From Aquitalea sp. (lineage in GTDB: Bacteria > Pseudomonadota > Gammaproteobacteria > Burkholderiales > Chromobacteriaceae): a stretch of DNA of 12,596 nt. The stretch covers positions 1 through 12,596 of the forward strand of contig JAFANL010000070.1 of NCBI GenBank assembly GCA_019232735.1, given 5' to 3'. Under the pieces are notes generated by a model that had not been told where the DNA came from, did no database searches, and was given only the letters and a program-made list of their open reading frames with translations. A program made the translations under genes and the position numbers. Numbering within the stretch: the first letter of the stretch is position 1; each line of letters starts with the position of its first letter. Shown piece by piece: positions 1 to 6,683 of this stretch.

Positions 1-162
1 GCCGCTTACAGCGAATTTTTCCATCAGTACGAAGCTGCCCCCTTGCTGATCGTCAATACCGACCATCTGGAGTTGGTTGATGGTAACGAGGATTTCGAGC
101 TATTGTTGCGCTGCATCAGCGAGATGCGCGGACAGCGCAGCTACTTCAACAAGAGCGTCTGA
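1..162 (+). CDS. Deoxynucleoside kinase, C-terminal end (partial)
   Basis: The reading frame is open from the first base and ends at TGA 160-162, giving 53 residues, so the 5' part lies outside the window. The visible end contains a stretch reading APLLIVNTDHLELVD, then EDFELLLRCI and a closing RGQRSYFN. These resemble the C-terminus of bacterial deoxyadenosine/deoxyguanosine kinase-family proteins (dNK/thymidylate-kinase-like P-loop fold), which phosphorylate deoxynucleosides in the salvage pathway. The P-loop and catalytic residues are not in view, so the identification rests on the C-terminal pattern and on its place directly upstream of panB, a common arrangement in betaproteobacteria. 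It is 48 bases ahead of panB on the same strand with no terminator between them, so co-transcription is likely. Confidence 0.75.
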   Translation, partial: AAYSEFFHQYEAAPLLIVNTDHLELVDGNEDFELLLRCISEMRGQRSYFNKSV

Positions 163-210
163 ATACAAGTGACGCCTTGCATTTCCCGACCACACCGAGG
201 AAGTACAGGT

Positions 211-1002
211 ATGAAAATTACCGTCAACACCCTGCAGAAGATGGCCGCCGAAGGCCAGAAGATCGTCATGCTCACCAGCTATGACGCAAGCTTTTCCACC
301 CTCCTTGATCAGGCCGGGGTGGAGATTCTGCTGGTGGGCGATTCTCTGGGCATGGTGATCCAGAATCGCGACTCCACCCTGCCGGTGACCATGGAAGAAA
401 TGGTCTATCACACCCGCTGTGTTGCAGCCGGTGCCGGCGATGCCATGGTCCTGAGCGACCTGCCTTTCGGCAGCTACCAGGAAAGCCCGCAGCAGGCCTT
501 TGCCAATGCCGCGCGCCTGATGCAAGCCGGGGCCCATATGGTGAAACTGGAAGGGGGCGGCTTCATGGCCGAAACCACCCGCTTCCTGGTGGAGCGCGGC
601 ATTCCGGTCTGTTCGCATATCGGCCTGACGCCGCAATTCGTCAATACCTTTGGCGGTTACCGCGTACAAGGCAAGAGCCAGAGCGATGCCGAGCGTCTGC
701 TGGATGATGCACGCAAGCTGGCCGAAGCGGGTGCCAGCCTGGTACTGATGGAGTGCGTGCCGGCCGATCTGGCCCGCCGGGTGACCGAAGCCGTCGCCGT
801 GCCCACCATCGGCATTGGAGCCGGTGCCGAAGTCAGCGGCCAGGTGCTGGTGCTGCACGATATCCTCGGCGTCTATCCGGGCAAGAAGGCCCGCTTCGTC
901 AAGAACTTCATGAATGAGGCCGGCAGCATCCAGGGTGCGGTCGAAGCCTACGTCAAGGCAGTCAAGGCAGGCACATTCCCGGCTGCCGAACATACCTTCT
1001 AA
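211..1002 (+). CDS. panB: 3-methyl-2-oxobutanoate hydroxymethyltransferase (ketopantoate hydroxymethyltransferase)
   Basis: This cytoplasmic enzyme transfers a hydroxymethyl group from 5,10-methylene-tetrahydrofolate to 2-oxoisovalerate to make ketopantoate, the first committed step of pantothenate synthesis. The protein has 263 residues, the usual size for the family. Visible marks are the GDSLGMV motif (residues 43-49) with metal ligand Asp44, Asp83 in LSDLPFG, Lys112 in VKLEGG, and the catalytic Glu181 in LMECVP, followed by the VPTIGIGAG loop. The ATG at 211 is chosen because MKITVNTLQKM matches the normal family N-terminus. A GTG at 169 would add 14 residues that look like leader sequence. 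A GAGG element at 197-200 lies 10 bases ahead of the ATG. panC begins 17 bases downstream, so the two genes form an operon. Confidence 0.97.
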   Translation: MKITVNTLQKMAAEGQKIVMLTSYDASFSTLLDQAGVEILLVGDSLGMVIQNRDSTLPVTMEEMVYHTRCVAAGAGDAMVLSDLPFGSYQESPQQAFANAARLMQAGAHMVKLEGGGFMAETTRFLVERGIPVCSHIGLTPQFVNTFGGYRVQGKSQSDAERLLDDARKLAEAGASLVLMECVPADLARRVTEAVAVPTIGIGAGAEVSGQVLVLHDILGVYPGKKARFVKNFMNEAGSIQGAVEAYVKAVKAGTFPAAEHTF

Positions 1003-1019
1003 GCCAAAAGGGTAAGGAA

Positions 1020-1853
1020 ATGGAAATCATCCGCAGCGTGGCTGCCATGCGTGCATGGCGTCGCCAGGCCGGTAAGCTGGCCTTTGTTCCCACCATGGGT
1101 AATCTGCACGAGGGCCATCTGGCTCTGGTGGAGGCGGCGCATCAACACGCCGACAAGGTGGTGGTCAGCATTTTCGTCAATCGTCTGCAGTTTGGTCAGG
1201 GTGAGGATTTCGACGCCTATCCGCGTACCTTCGAATCCGACTGCGCCAAGCTGGAAGCCGCCGGGGTGGATGCGCTGTTCTTCCCCACCGAGCAGGAGCT
1301 GTATCCGCGCGTGAAGCAGGACTTCAACGTGGAGCCGCCCCATGTCCAGAACGAGCTGTGCGGCGCCTTCCGCCCGGGTCATTTCCGTGGCGTGGCCACG
1401 GTGGTGAGCAAACTGTTCAATATCGTGCAACCGGATGTGGCCTGTTTCGGCAAAAAGGACTTCCAGCAGCTGCACGTGATCAAGGCCATGGTGGCTGATC
1501 TGAACGTGCCGGTGGAGATTCTCCCGGTGGATACCGGGCGCGCAGCCGACGGCCTGGCGCTGTCCTCGCGCAATGGCTATCTGACGGCTGAAGAGCGTGC
1601 CGAGGCCCCGCGCCTGTACCGCAATCTGTCTGCCATGCGCGACGCGCTGCAAGCCGGAGACAGCGACTATGCCACGCTGGAAGCCCAGGCCAGTGCAGAT
1701 CTGCAGCAGGCAGGCTGGAACGTGGATTATGTGGAAGTACGCCAGGCCGATACCCTGGAAGTGGCGCATGCCGGTGAAAAGCGCCTGGTGGTGCTGGCCG
1801 CCGCCCGTCTGGGGCGTACCCGCCTGATCGATAATGTGGAAGTATCCCGCTAA
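1020..1853 (+). CDS. panC: Pantothenate synthetase (pantoate--beta-alanine ligase)
   Basis: This cytoplasmic enzyme joins pantoate and beta-alanine, with ATP forming a pantoyl-adenylate intermediate, to give pantothenate. The protein has 277 residues, typical of the family. It carries the nucleotidyltransferase signature PTMGNLHEGH (residues 24-33, HEGH at 30-33), the pantoate-binding SIFVNRLQF segment (50-58) with YPRT following, FGKKDFQQL at 143-151, and a KMSKS-like LALSSRNGYL segment. The VNR in place of the enteric VNP is a substitution I associate with betaproteobacterial PanC proteins. An AAGGA ribosome site at 1014-1018 lies immediately upstream of the ATG. The gene is 17 bases after panB and 24 bases before panD, which supplies its beta-alanine substrate. 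Confidence 0.97.
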   Translation: MEIIRSVAAMRAWRRQAGKLAFVPTMGNLHEGHLALVEAAHQHADKVVVSIFVNRLQFGQGEDFDAYPRTFESDCAKLEAAGVDALFFPTEQELYPRVKQDFNVEPPHVQNELCGAFRPGHFRGVATVVSKLFNIVQPDVACFGKKDFQQLHVIKAMVADLNVPVEILPVDTGRAADGLALSSRNGYLTAEERAEAPRLYRNLSAMRDALQAGDSDYATLEAQASADLQQAGWNVDYVEVRQADTLEVAHAGEKRLVVLAAARLGRTRLIDNVEVSR

Positions 1854-1877
1854 GCCGGGCAAGGAAAGACCAGTACC

Positions 1878-2258
1878 ATGCAACGCATCATGCTCAAGTC
1901 CAAGCTGCACCGTGTCACCACCACGCACGCCGAACTGCATTACATCGGCTCCTGCGCCATCGACGAAAACCTGCTGGAAGCCGCCGATATCCGTGAATAC
2001 GAAGAAGTGCAGATCTGGAACGTCAATAATGGCGAACGCTTTGCCACCTATGCCATCAAGGCCGAACGTGGCTCGGGCGTCATCTCGGTCAATGGTTCCG
2101 CTGCACGCCGTGCGGCACCGGGCGACCTGTTGATCATCGCCTCTTTTGCCCAGTACGAGGATGCCGAACTGGCCAATCACCAGCCCAAGCTGGTATTTGT
2201 CGACGAGCGTAACCAGATGACGGCCCTGGATAACAAGACGCCGACTCAGCCGGCCTGA
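1878..2258 (+). CDS. panD: Aspartate 1-decarboxylase proenzyme
   Basis: PanD decarboxylates L-aspartate to beta-alanine, the second substrate of PanC. It is made as an inactive pi-protein that cleaves itself between Gly24 and Ser25, and Ser25 becomes the pyruvoyl cofactor. The sequence shows HYIGSCAID with Gly24-Ser25 at the expected place, Lys9 (KSKLH), Arg54 and Tyr58 (ERFATY), and the GSAARRAAPGD loop. The length of 126 residues equals that of the E. coli enzyme. The residue before the cleavage Gly is Ile rather than the enteric Glu, a variable position that is hydrophobic in some other families. An AAGGAAAG ribosome site starts at 1861. The gene is followed directly by an intrinsic terminator, so it closes the pan operon. 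Confidence 0.97.
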   Translation: MQRIMLKSKLHRVTTTHAELHYIGSCAIDENLLEAADIREYEEVQIWNVNNGERFATYAIKAERGSGVISVNGSAARRAAPGDLLIIASFAQYEDAELANHQPKLVFVDERNQMTALDNKTPTQPA

Positions 2259-2275
2259 GTGTCGCGTGTTCCAAT

Positions 2276-2305
2276 AAAAAAACGATGCTGCGGCATCGTT
2301 TTTTT
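2276..2305 (+). terminator. Rho-independent terminator after panD
   Basis: An 8-bp stem AACGATGC (2281-2288) pairs with GCATCGTT (2293-2300) around a TGCG loop. It is flanked by seven A residues upstream (2276-2282) and a run of seven T residues at 2299-2305. It lies 17 bases after the panD stop codon. The A-tract and T-tract make it potentially bidirectional, but no - strand gene ends here, so its job is to close the pan operon. Confidence 0.93.
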
Positions 2306-2321
2306 ATGACCGGAATGTTCT

Positions 2322-2350
2322 TTGTAATATTTGTTATCACTGTCTATAGT
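2322..2350 (+). promoter_or_regulatory. Sigma70-type promoter for the GFA-family gene
   Basis: TTGTAA (2322-2327) and TATAGT (2345-2350) are separated by 17 bases, a good match to the -35 and -10 consensus. The element sits in an A+T-rich stretch between the panD terminator and the next gene. It would start transcription about 60 bases before the ATG at 2420. Confidence 0.6.
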
Positions 2351-2419
2351 TCTTAAACAAACATTCGCACCAGTCTGATCGGCTGGGCTGCATGCCGCCC
2401 CCACATCCAGGAGATCGAC

Positions 2420-2827
2420 ATGAACAGCATATTGAATGGAGGCTGTCTGTGTGGTGCCGTGCGCTACCGCGTGCATGGCCAGCCTTTTCATGTCACACAC
2501 TGCCATTGCGTCAGCTGTCGCAAGGCGAGCGGTGCCGCTTTTGTCACCTGGTTTACCATCAGGCTGATCGAGCTGGAGTGGCTGGGTGAAAAGCCGCTGA
2601 TCTATCATTCCTCAACCGCGGTGCAGCGCGGTTTCTGCCCGCATTGTGGTGCCACCCTCAGCTACCAGCACGAGTCGGACCCCGATGATATCGATATCAC
2701 CGCCGCATCGCTGGATGACCCCGAGGTACTGGCCCCGGAATTCCATATCTGGTGGCAGGAGCACATTTGCTGGGGGGCGCCGGAGCAGCAGGCCGCCCTG
2801 CCGGTGCATGAGCGCAGCCGCGACTGA
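2420..2827 (+). CDS. GFA/CENP-V family zinc-binding protein
   Basis: The 135-residue protein belongs to the glutathione-dependent formaldehyde-activating enzyme (GFA)/CENP-V fold. The family pattern is complete: GGCLCGAVRY with Cys9 and Cys11, then CHCVSCRK with Cys28, Cys30 and Cys33, and a third site FCPHCGATL with Cys73 and Cys76, which together bind two zinc ions. The family includes a protein proposed to speed formation of S-hydroxymethylglutathione, but most short members, like this one, have no proven reaction. Substrate and role are therefore open, with a glutathione-linked thiol adduct as one possibility. An AGGAG ribosome site (2409-2413) lies 6 bases before the ATG. The gene has its own promoter and converges on the rraA-like gene with a 20-base gap. 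Confidence 0.88.
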   Translation: MNSILNGGCLCGAVRYRVHGQPFHVTHCHCVSCRKASGAAFVTWFTIRLIELEWLGEKPLIYHSSTAVQRGFCPHCGATLSYQHESDPDDIDITAASLDDPEVLAPEFHIWWQEHICWGAPEQQAALPVHERSRD

Positions 2828-2847
2828 GCACGGCTGCGTCGCGGGGT

Positions 2848-3327
2848 TTACAGCAGGGGCGTGCTGGAGACGATCATGCCGTCTTCATCGGCATACACGT
2901 ACTCGCCCGGCGTGAAGGTGACGCCAGCAAAGCTGACCGCCAGATCGCGCTGGCCTTCGCCACGCTTTATTGATTTCAGCGGGTGGGTGTTCAGTGCCCG
3001 AATGCCCAGCGGCAGCTGGTTCAGGGCCACCGAGTCGCGCACGCAGCCATAGATCACCACGCCTTCCCAGTGGTTGGCTACCGCCAGATCGCCGATCTGA
3101 TCGCCCAGCAGGGCGCAACGCAGCGATCCGCCACCATCCACCACCAGCACCTTGCCATGGCCATCCTGCGCCAGGGCTTCGCGTACCAGGGTATTGTCCT
3201 CGAACAGCTTGAGGGTCACGATCTGGCCGGCAAAACGCGGATGATTGCCATAGCGTTGGAACAGGGAATCCGCCACGCGGACCTTGCCTTCGTTGGCATC
3301 GCACAGATCGGTTGTCAGAAAACTCAT
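2848..3327 (-). CDS. rraA: RraA family protein (RNase E inhibitor RraA or 4-hydroxy-4-methyl-2-oxoglutarate aldolase)
   Basis: The 159-residue protein matches the compact RraA family (E. coli RraA has 161). It opens MSFLTTDLCDAN and carries VLVVDGGGSLRCALLGDQ (roughly residues 60-77) and GVVIYGCVRDS (89-99). Gly75-Asp76 and Arg97-Asp98 correspond to the substrate- and metal-binding GD and RD pairs of the related HMG/CHA aldolases. Two activities are known in the family: binding and inhibiting RNase E, which alters mRNA decay, and divalent-metal aldolase/oxaloacetate decarboxylase activity. The sequence keeps the aldolase residues, so an enzyme is quite possible and the gene symbol denotes family only. 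The ATG at 3327 has a strong AAGGAGAG ribosome site (within 3330-3341). A terminator-like hairpin lies in the leader upstream. Confidence 0.9.
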   Translation of the reverse strand: MSFLTTDLCDANEGKVRVADSLFQRYGNHPRFAGQIVTLKLFEDNTLVREALAQDGHGKVLVVDGGGSLRCALLGDQIGDLAVANHWEGVVIYGCVRDSVALNQLPLGIRALNTHPLKSIKRGEGQRDLAVSFAGVTFTPGEYVYADEDGMIVSSTPLL

Positions 3328-3373
3328 CTTCTCTCCTTTGCTTTTGCTGGTTTATTGTGTTGTGGCAGGCAGG

Positions 3374-3397
3374 AAAAAGCCGCCTTGCGGCGGCTTT
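3374..3397 (-). terminator. Rho-independent terminator-like hairpin upstream of rraA
   Basis: The stem AAAGCCGCC (3376-3384) pairs with GGCGGCTTT (3389-3397) around a TTGC loop. Read on the - strand the hairpin is followed by five T residues (3378-3374), as expected for an intrinsic terminator. It could end transcripts coming from the protease gene about 190 bases after its stop codon. Because it is only about 35 bases from the rraA ribosome site, it could also act in the rraA leader. Confidence 0.65.
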
Positions 3398-3558
3398 GGC
3401 TTGTTGACAATCCCCAACGCGCTTTCAGACAGGAAAGCGAGGCACCCTTCTGCAATTGGCAGGGCAAGAGCGGGGCGATTGGGAACAAACGGCAAGGCTG
3501 TCAATTCAATTGCTTCCTCAAAAGAAATGGCGCTGCCTCACCAAATCATTGTGTAGCC

Positions 3559-3582
3559 ACCAGCCGCCATACGGCGGCTGGT
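3559..3582 (-). terminator. Strong hairpin just after the DegQ-type gene
   Basis: A perfect 10-bp stem, ACCAGCCGCC (3559-3568) with GGCGGCTGGT (3573-3582), has a 4-base ATAC loop and begins 5 bases after the protease stop codon. There is no T run on either side, so it may stabilise the mRNA 3' end or act as a weak or U-less terminator rather than a classical one. Confidence 0.45.
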
Positions 3583-3587
3583 AAACA

Positions 3588-5066
3588 TCAATCCAGGCGA
3601 AGCGGTACGAACAGCGTGCTGTCCTGGCGCCGTACCAGCAAGGCAATATTGCCACGGGCACTGGATAGCGCTTTCTCGAAGCTCTTCACCGTGGTGATTT
3701 CATTCTGGTTCAGGCCCATGATGACATCACCGTGCTGCAGGCCGGAGCGTGCCGCTGCGCCCTGTGCCTTCTGCACCAACAGGCCACCGTTCAGGCCCAG
3801 CTCGGTGCGCTGGCGTGCGGTGAGTTCCGTCACGGTCAGCCCCAGCTTGCCGAACTGGTAGTTCTGCGGCGCGGCTTCATCCTGCTGTTTGGCTTGTGGT
3901 GCGGCTTCGGGAGCCAGCTCACCCAGAGTGGCCTGAATGGTCTTTTCCTCCCCCTTGCGCCATACCGACAGTCTGACCTTGGCACCCGGCTGCAACGATC
4001 CCACCATCATCGGCAGGTCTTTGGAGCTTTCGATGGCACGGTCATCCAGTTTGAGGATGATATCCCCGGTCTGCAAACCGGCTTTGCCGGCCGGGCCTTG
4101 CGGATCAACCCGCACCACCAGCGCACCGCTGGGGCGTGGCAGGCCGAAGGATTGCGCCAGTTCTTGTGAGACTTCCTGGATATTGATACCCAGCTGACCA
4201 CGGCTGACCTTGCCCTTGGCCTTGATCTGTTCGGCCACATTCATCGCCAGGTCAATCGGAATGGCGAAGGAAATACCCATGAAACCACCGGAACGGCTGT
4301 AGATCTGCGAGTTGATGCCGACCACTTCGCCCCGCAGGTTGAACAGCGGGCCACCGGAGTTACCGGGGTTGATGGCGACATCGGTCTGGATGAAGGGCAC
4401 ATAGTTTTCATCCGGCAGGCTGCGGCCCTTGGCGGAAACAATGCCGGCAGTGACGGTATTTTCAAAGCCGAACGGCGCGCCAATGGCGGCGACCCATTCA
4501 CCCACCTTCAATTGCGACGGGCTGCCGATCTTGACCACCGGCAGGCTGGACGCATCCACCTTCAGCAACGCCACGTCGGTACGCTTGTCCAGTCCGACCA
4601 GGCGGGCTTTCAGCTCGCGCTTGTCGGTGAGCATGACCTTGATCTGGCTGCCGCCATTGACCACATGGGCATTGGTCATGATGTAGCCGTCATCACTGAT
4701 GATGAAGCCGGAACCAAAGGACACGCTTTCTTCCGGTGTCTGGTCTTGCTGGTTGGGCTGGTTGGGGATGAAACGCTTGAAGAAATCGAACAGCGGATCG
4801 TCTTCCGGTACCGGGAAAGGCATTTCGCTTTGCTGTGGCGCCGCGTCCGTGCGGTTGGCCTGGATGTTCACCACGGCCGGGCCATCACGTTCCACCAGCT
4901 GGGTGAAATCGGGCAGCAACATGGCGACACGGCCGTCCGACTGCGCAGGGACGGCGACCGGGGCCGGCTGGCTCTGCTTGTGGAACAGGCTTTCGATCTT
5001 GTCGCAACCCGAAAGCAACGACGCAGCCAGAAGAGCGCCGACAATGGTGCGAAGATACGGAGTCAC
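3588..5066 (-). CDS. DegP/DegQ (HtrA) family serine protease with lipoprotein signal peptide
   Basis: This periplasmic quality-control protease of the HtrA family has 492 residues and two PDZ domains. The catalytic triad is His134 (TNAHVV), Asp164 (DKRTDVALLKV) and Ser237 (GNSGGPLFN). PDZ1 spans about 288-372, and PDZ2 about 402-490 after a Gln/Ala/Pro-rich linker. The N-terminus is a short signal with the lipobox LSGC, so Cys21 should be lipidated and the protein membrane-anchored. This differs from soluble E. coli DegP and DegQ. The residue after the Cys is Asp, which in E. coli favours inner-membrane retention, although the +3 residue and species rules also matter. The start is a GTG at 5066 with AAGGA 7 bases upstream. 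The gene lies 104 bases after nth on the same strand. By domain structure it is DegQ/MucD-like, and I leave the exact symbol open. Confidence 0.93.
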   Translation of the reverse strand: MTPYLRTIVGALLAASLLSGCDKIESLFHKQSQPAPVAVPAQSDGRVAMLLPDFTQLVERDGPAVVNIQANRTDAAPQQSEMPFPVPEDDPLFDFFKRFIPNQPNQQDQTPEESVSFGSGFIISDDGYIMTNAHVVNGGSQIKVMLTDKRELKARLVGLDKRTDVALLKVDASSLPVVKIGSPSQLKVGEWVAAIGAPFGFENTVTAGIVSAKGRSLPDENYVPFIQTDVAINPGNSGGPLFNLRGEVVGINSQIYSRSGGFMGISFAIPIDLAMNVAEQIKAKGKVSRGQLGINIQEVSQELAQSFGLPRPSGALVVRVDPQGPAGKAGLQTGDIILKLDDRAIESSKDLPMMVGSLQPGAKVRLSVWRKGEEKTIQATLGELAPEAAPQAKQQDEAAPQNYQFGKLGLTVTELTARQRTELGLNGGLLVQKAQGAAARSGLQHGDVIMGLNQNEITTVKSFEKALSSARGNIALLVRRQDSTLFVPLRLD

Positions 5067-5090
5067 AGAGTTATCCTTTCGGGGATGCTT

Positions 5091-5124
5091 TCAGACAGAT
5101 ATAAGGCCAAAGAGCTGTTTTTCC
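5091..5124 (-). promoter_or_regulatory. Possible promoter of the protease gene
   Basis: Two weak readings overlap here. One is a sigma70 -10 TTATAT (5104-5099) with only a poor -35, TCTGGA, 17 bases upstream. The other is sigmaE-like: GGAAAAA (5124-5118) and TCTGT (5099-5095) recall the GGAACTT/TCTGA elements of the E. coli degP promoter, but the spacing is 18 instead of about 16 bases. I cannot choose between them from sequence alone. Confidence 0.28.
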
Positions 5125-5170
5125 AGACAGTGCCAGCCATGATTCTTCATGGAGCGGACAGCTGTTTCAA

Positions 5171-5803
5171 TCATACCGGTTTTGCCGGATATTCACAGAG
5201 ATCGACAATCACGCAGTGCTGGCAATCCGGTTTGCGGGCCTTGCAGACATAGCGGCCATGCAGGATCAGCCAGTGATGGGCATCCACCTTGAACTCGGCC
5301 GGGACATATTTCACCAGCTTGTCTTCCACTTCACGCACATCCTTGCCGGGTGCCAGCCGGGTGCGGTTGGCGACACGGAAAATGTGGGTGTCCACCGCGA
5401 TGGTGGGGTGGCCAAAGGCGGTATTCAGCACCACATTGGCGGTTTTGCGGCCCACACCGGGCAGGGCTTCCAGCGCCGCACGGTCATCCGGTACTTCTCC
5501 GCCATGCTTTTCCAGCAGCAGGCGACAGGTGGCGATGACATTCCTGGCCTTGGTGCGGTACAGGCCGATGGTCTTGATGTAATCGGCCACGGTTTCCTCG
5601 CCCAGTGCCAGCATGGCTGCCGGGGTATTGGCCACGGCATACAGCGGCCGCGTGGCCTTGTTGACGCTGACGTCGGTGGCCTGTGCCGACAGCAGGACCG
5701 CAATCAGCAATTCGAAAGGGGTGCGGTATTCCAGCTCGGTGGTGGGCTTGGGCGTGTGCTCGCGCAGGCGGCGGAAGATTTCGTAGCGCTTGGTGGCATT
5801 CAT
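5171..5803 (-). CDS. nth: Endonuclease III (DNA glycosylase/AP lyase)
   Basis: Nth removes oxidised pyrimidines such as thymine glycol from DNA and cuts the abasic site by beta-elimination in base excision repair. The 210-residue protein follows E. coli Nth almost position for position: LLSAQATD near residue 40, the helix-hairpin-helix LPGVGRKTA with catalytic Lys120, VDTHIFRV with catalytic Asp138, and a C-terminal [4Fe-4S] site formed by Cys187, Cys194, Cys197 and Cys203 (C-x6-C-x2-C-x5-C). The ATG at 5803 is preferred because MNATKRYEIF aligns with the known N-terminus. An in-frame GTG at 5848 would add 15 unlike residues. No strong ribosome site is visible. The gene follows rnfD after a 100-base gap, echoing the rnf/rsx-nth order of gammaproteobacteria. 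Confidence 0.96.
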   Translation of the reverse strand: MNATKRYEIFRRLREHTPKPTTELEYRTPFELLIAVLLSAQATDVSVNKATRPLYAVANTPAAMLALGEETVADYIKTIGLYRTKARNVIATCRLLLEKHGGEVPDDRAALEALPGVGRKTANVVLNTAFGHPTIAVDTHIFRVANRTRLAPGKDVREVEDKLVKYVPAEFKVDAHHWLILHGRYVCKARKPDCQHCVIVDLCEYPAKPV

Positions 5804-5849
5804 GGCGTGTCGGCTAGGCTGGGAGTACAAGAACGGGCGGAGGTGCACC

Positions 5850-5874
5850 GCCTGCGGGGTATTGTAACGCAGGC
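5850..5874 (-). repeat. Inverted repeat with -10-like loop between rnfD and nth
   Basis: GCCTGCG (5850-5856) and CGCAGGC (5868-5874) form a 7-bp inverted repeat with an 11-base spacer. On the - strand the spacer contains TACAAT (5866-5861), a good -10 hexamer, but no matching -35 is found upstream. It could be a weak nth promoter or an operator. There is no T run, so it is not a classical terminator. Confidence 0.3.
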
Positions 5875-5903
5875 AGTGGCCACCACGCTCCTGGCTGCGG
5901 TTT

Positions 5904-6683
5904 CTACATACGACGTTTGGCTTGCAGGGTCAGGGCATCCAGCAAGGGGACGGCGGCGCTTAATAGCAACAGGATGGATGCCAAAAGCAGTCCTGCGCTA
6001 GAGGGCTGACCCAGTGCGGCTACGCTGACCAGAATCATGCCGGTTGTTTGACCGTAGATCATCCGACCCTGCGGGGTGACCGGTGTGCTGCAGCCATCGG
6101 TCATGACCCAGCCAGCCAGCAGCCACAGGGCCGGCTGGCCCAGCAACCAGCCGCTGCCGATGGGCAGGCTGATCAATACCACCAGCAGCAGCGACAAGGG
6201 GGCTTGCCAGCGGATGATGCCCCGCCAGCTCAGCCATAAGGCTCCCGCCACGGTGGCCAGGCAGAGTCCGGGATTGGCCGGCGCAGGAGAGGGAGATAAG
6301 TACAATGCCGCCAGCAGCAGCGCACCGGCCACCGGATGAAACAGCGACTGACCATTGCCGCCGAACAACTGGCGTAGCAGCAGGATGGCTACTGCCACGC
6401 TGCCACCGAGTACCAGTCCAGCCTGTGGCAGCAGCAGGGTAAGCAGTACCGCGCTCAGTAGTGCCTCACCTTGGCGCAGGCAGGGCAGTATGGGCTGGGC
6501 GCGTAGTCCTTGCCCCAGGGCATCGGCCAGCAGGGCGCAGAGACTGCTCAATAGCAGTGTTAGCAGCGCAGCTATTCCCTGCTGCCAGAGCAGGACGAGC
6601 AGGGCGGGTAGCAGGGCCAGCAATTGCTGGCGGTTACGGCTGGTCAGATCCGGACCCAGGCGCATCAGGGGGGTAAGTGTCAT
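5904..6683 (-). CDS. rnfD: RnfD-like membrane subunit, shortened, without FMN-attachment loop
   Basis: RnfD is an integral membrane subunit of the Rnf/Rsx complex and normally carries a covalent FMN on a threonine in a periplasmic loop. This protein has 259 residues, against about 350 in E. coli RsxD. Preserved family marks are QLFGGNGQSLFHP (residues 105-117), the WRGIIRWQAPLS segment (153-164) and the TDGCSTPVTPQGRMIYG segment (195-211), which matches the family's TDPVT...GR...G block. The stretch between the first two is reduced to about 35 residues, and the S-x-A-T flavinylation motif is missing. The nearest look-alike, CLAT at 141-144, falls in a membrane helix. Several hydrophobic segments cover the rest. 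The ATG overlaps the rnfC stop by four bases (ATGA), so translation is probably coupled. Confidence 0.85.
   Translation of the reverse strand: MTLTPLMRLGPDLTSRNRQQLLALLPALLVLLWQQGIAALLTLLLSSLCALLADALGQGLRAQPILPCLRQGEALLSAVLLTLLLPQAGLVLGGSVAVAILLLRQLFGGNGQSLFHPVAGALLLAALYLSPSPAPANPGLCLATVAGALWLSWRGIIRWQAPLSLLLVVLISLPIGSGWLLGQPALWLLAGWVMTDGCSTPVTPQGRMIYGQTTGMILVSVAALGQPSSAGLLLASILLLLSAAVPLLDALTLQAKRRM

Larger units (their letters stand above)
3328..3587. other. Intergenic region with three hairpins between the DegQ-type gene and rraA
   Basis: No gene is supported in these 260 bases. Read on the - strand from the protease stop codon, there are three inverted repeats: a 10-bp stem at 3559-3582, a 7-bp stem CGCTTTC/GAAAGCG at 3420-3439 with a 6-base loop, and a 9-bp stem at 3376-3397 followed by a T run. 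A consensus TTGACA lies on the - strand near 3500, but I find no convincing -10 at the right distance. The rraA ribosome site is at the low-coordinate edge. Confidence 0.6.

Noticed and set aside
999..2180. 393-codon - strand open frame opposite panC and panD
   Set aside because: It is the antisense shadow of two conserved pan genes in high-G+C DNA, with a composition of scattered His/Gln/Gly and no recognisable motif.
5137..5152. Small hairpin CCATGA/TCATGG between nth and the protease gene as a terminator
   Set aside because: The stem is only 6 bp, A+T-rich, and has no T run on either strand.
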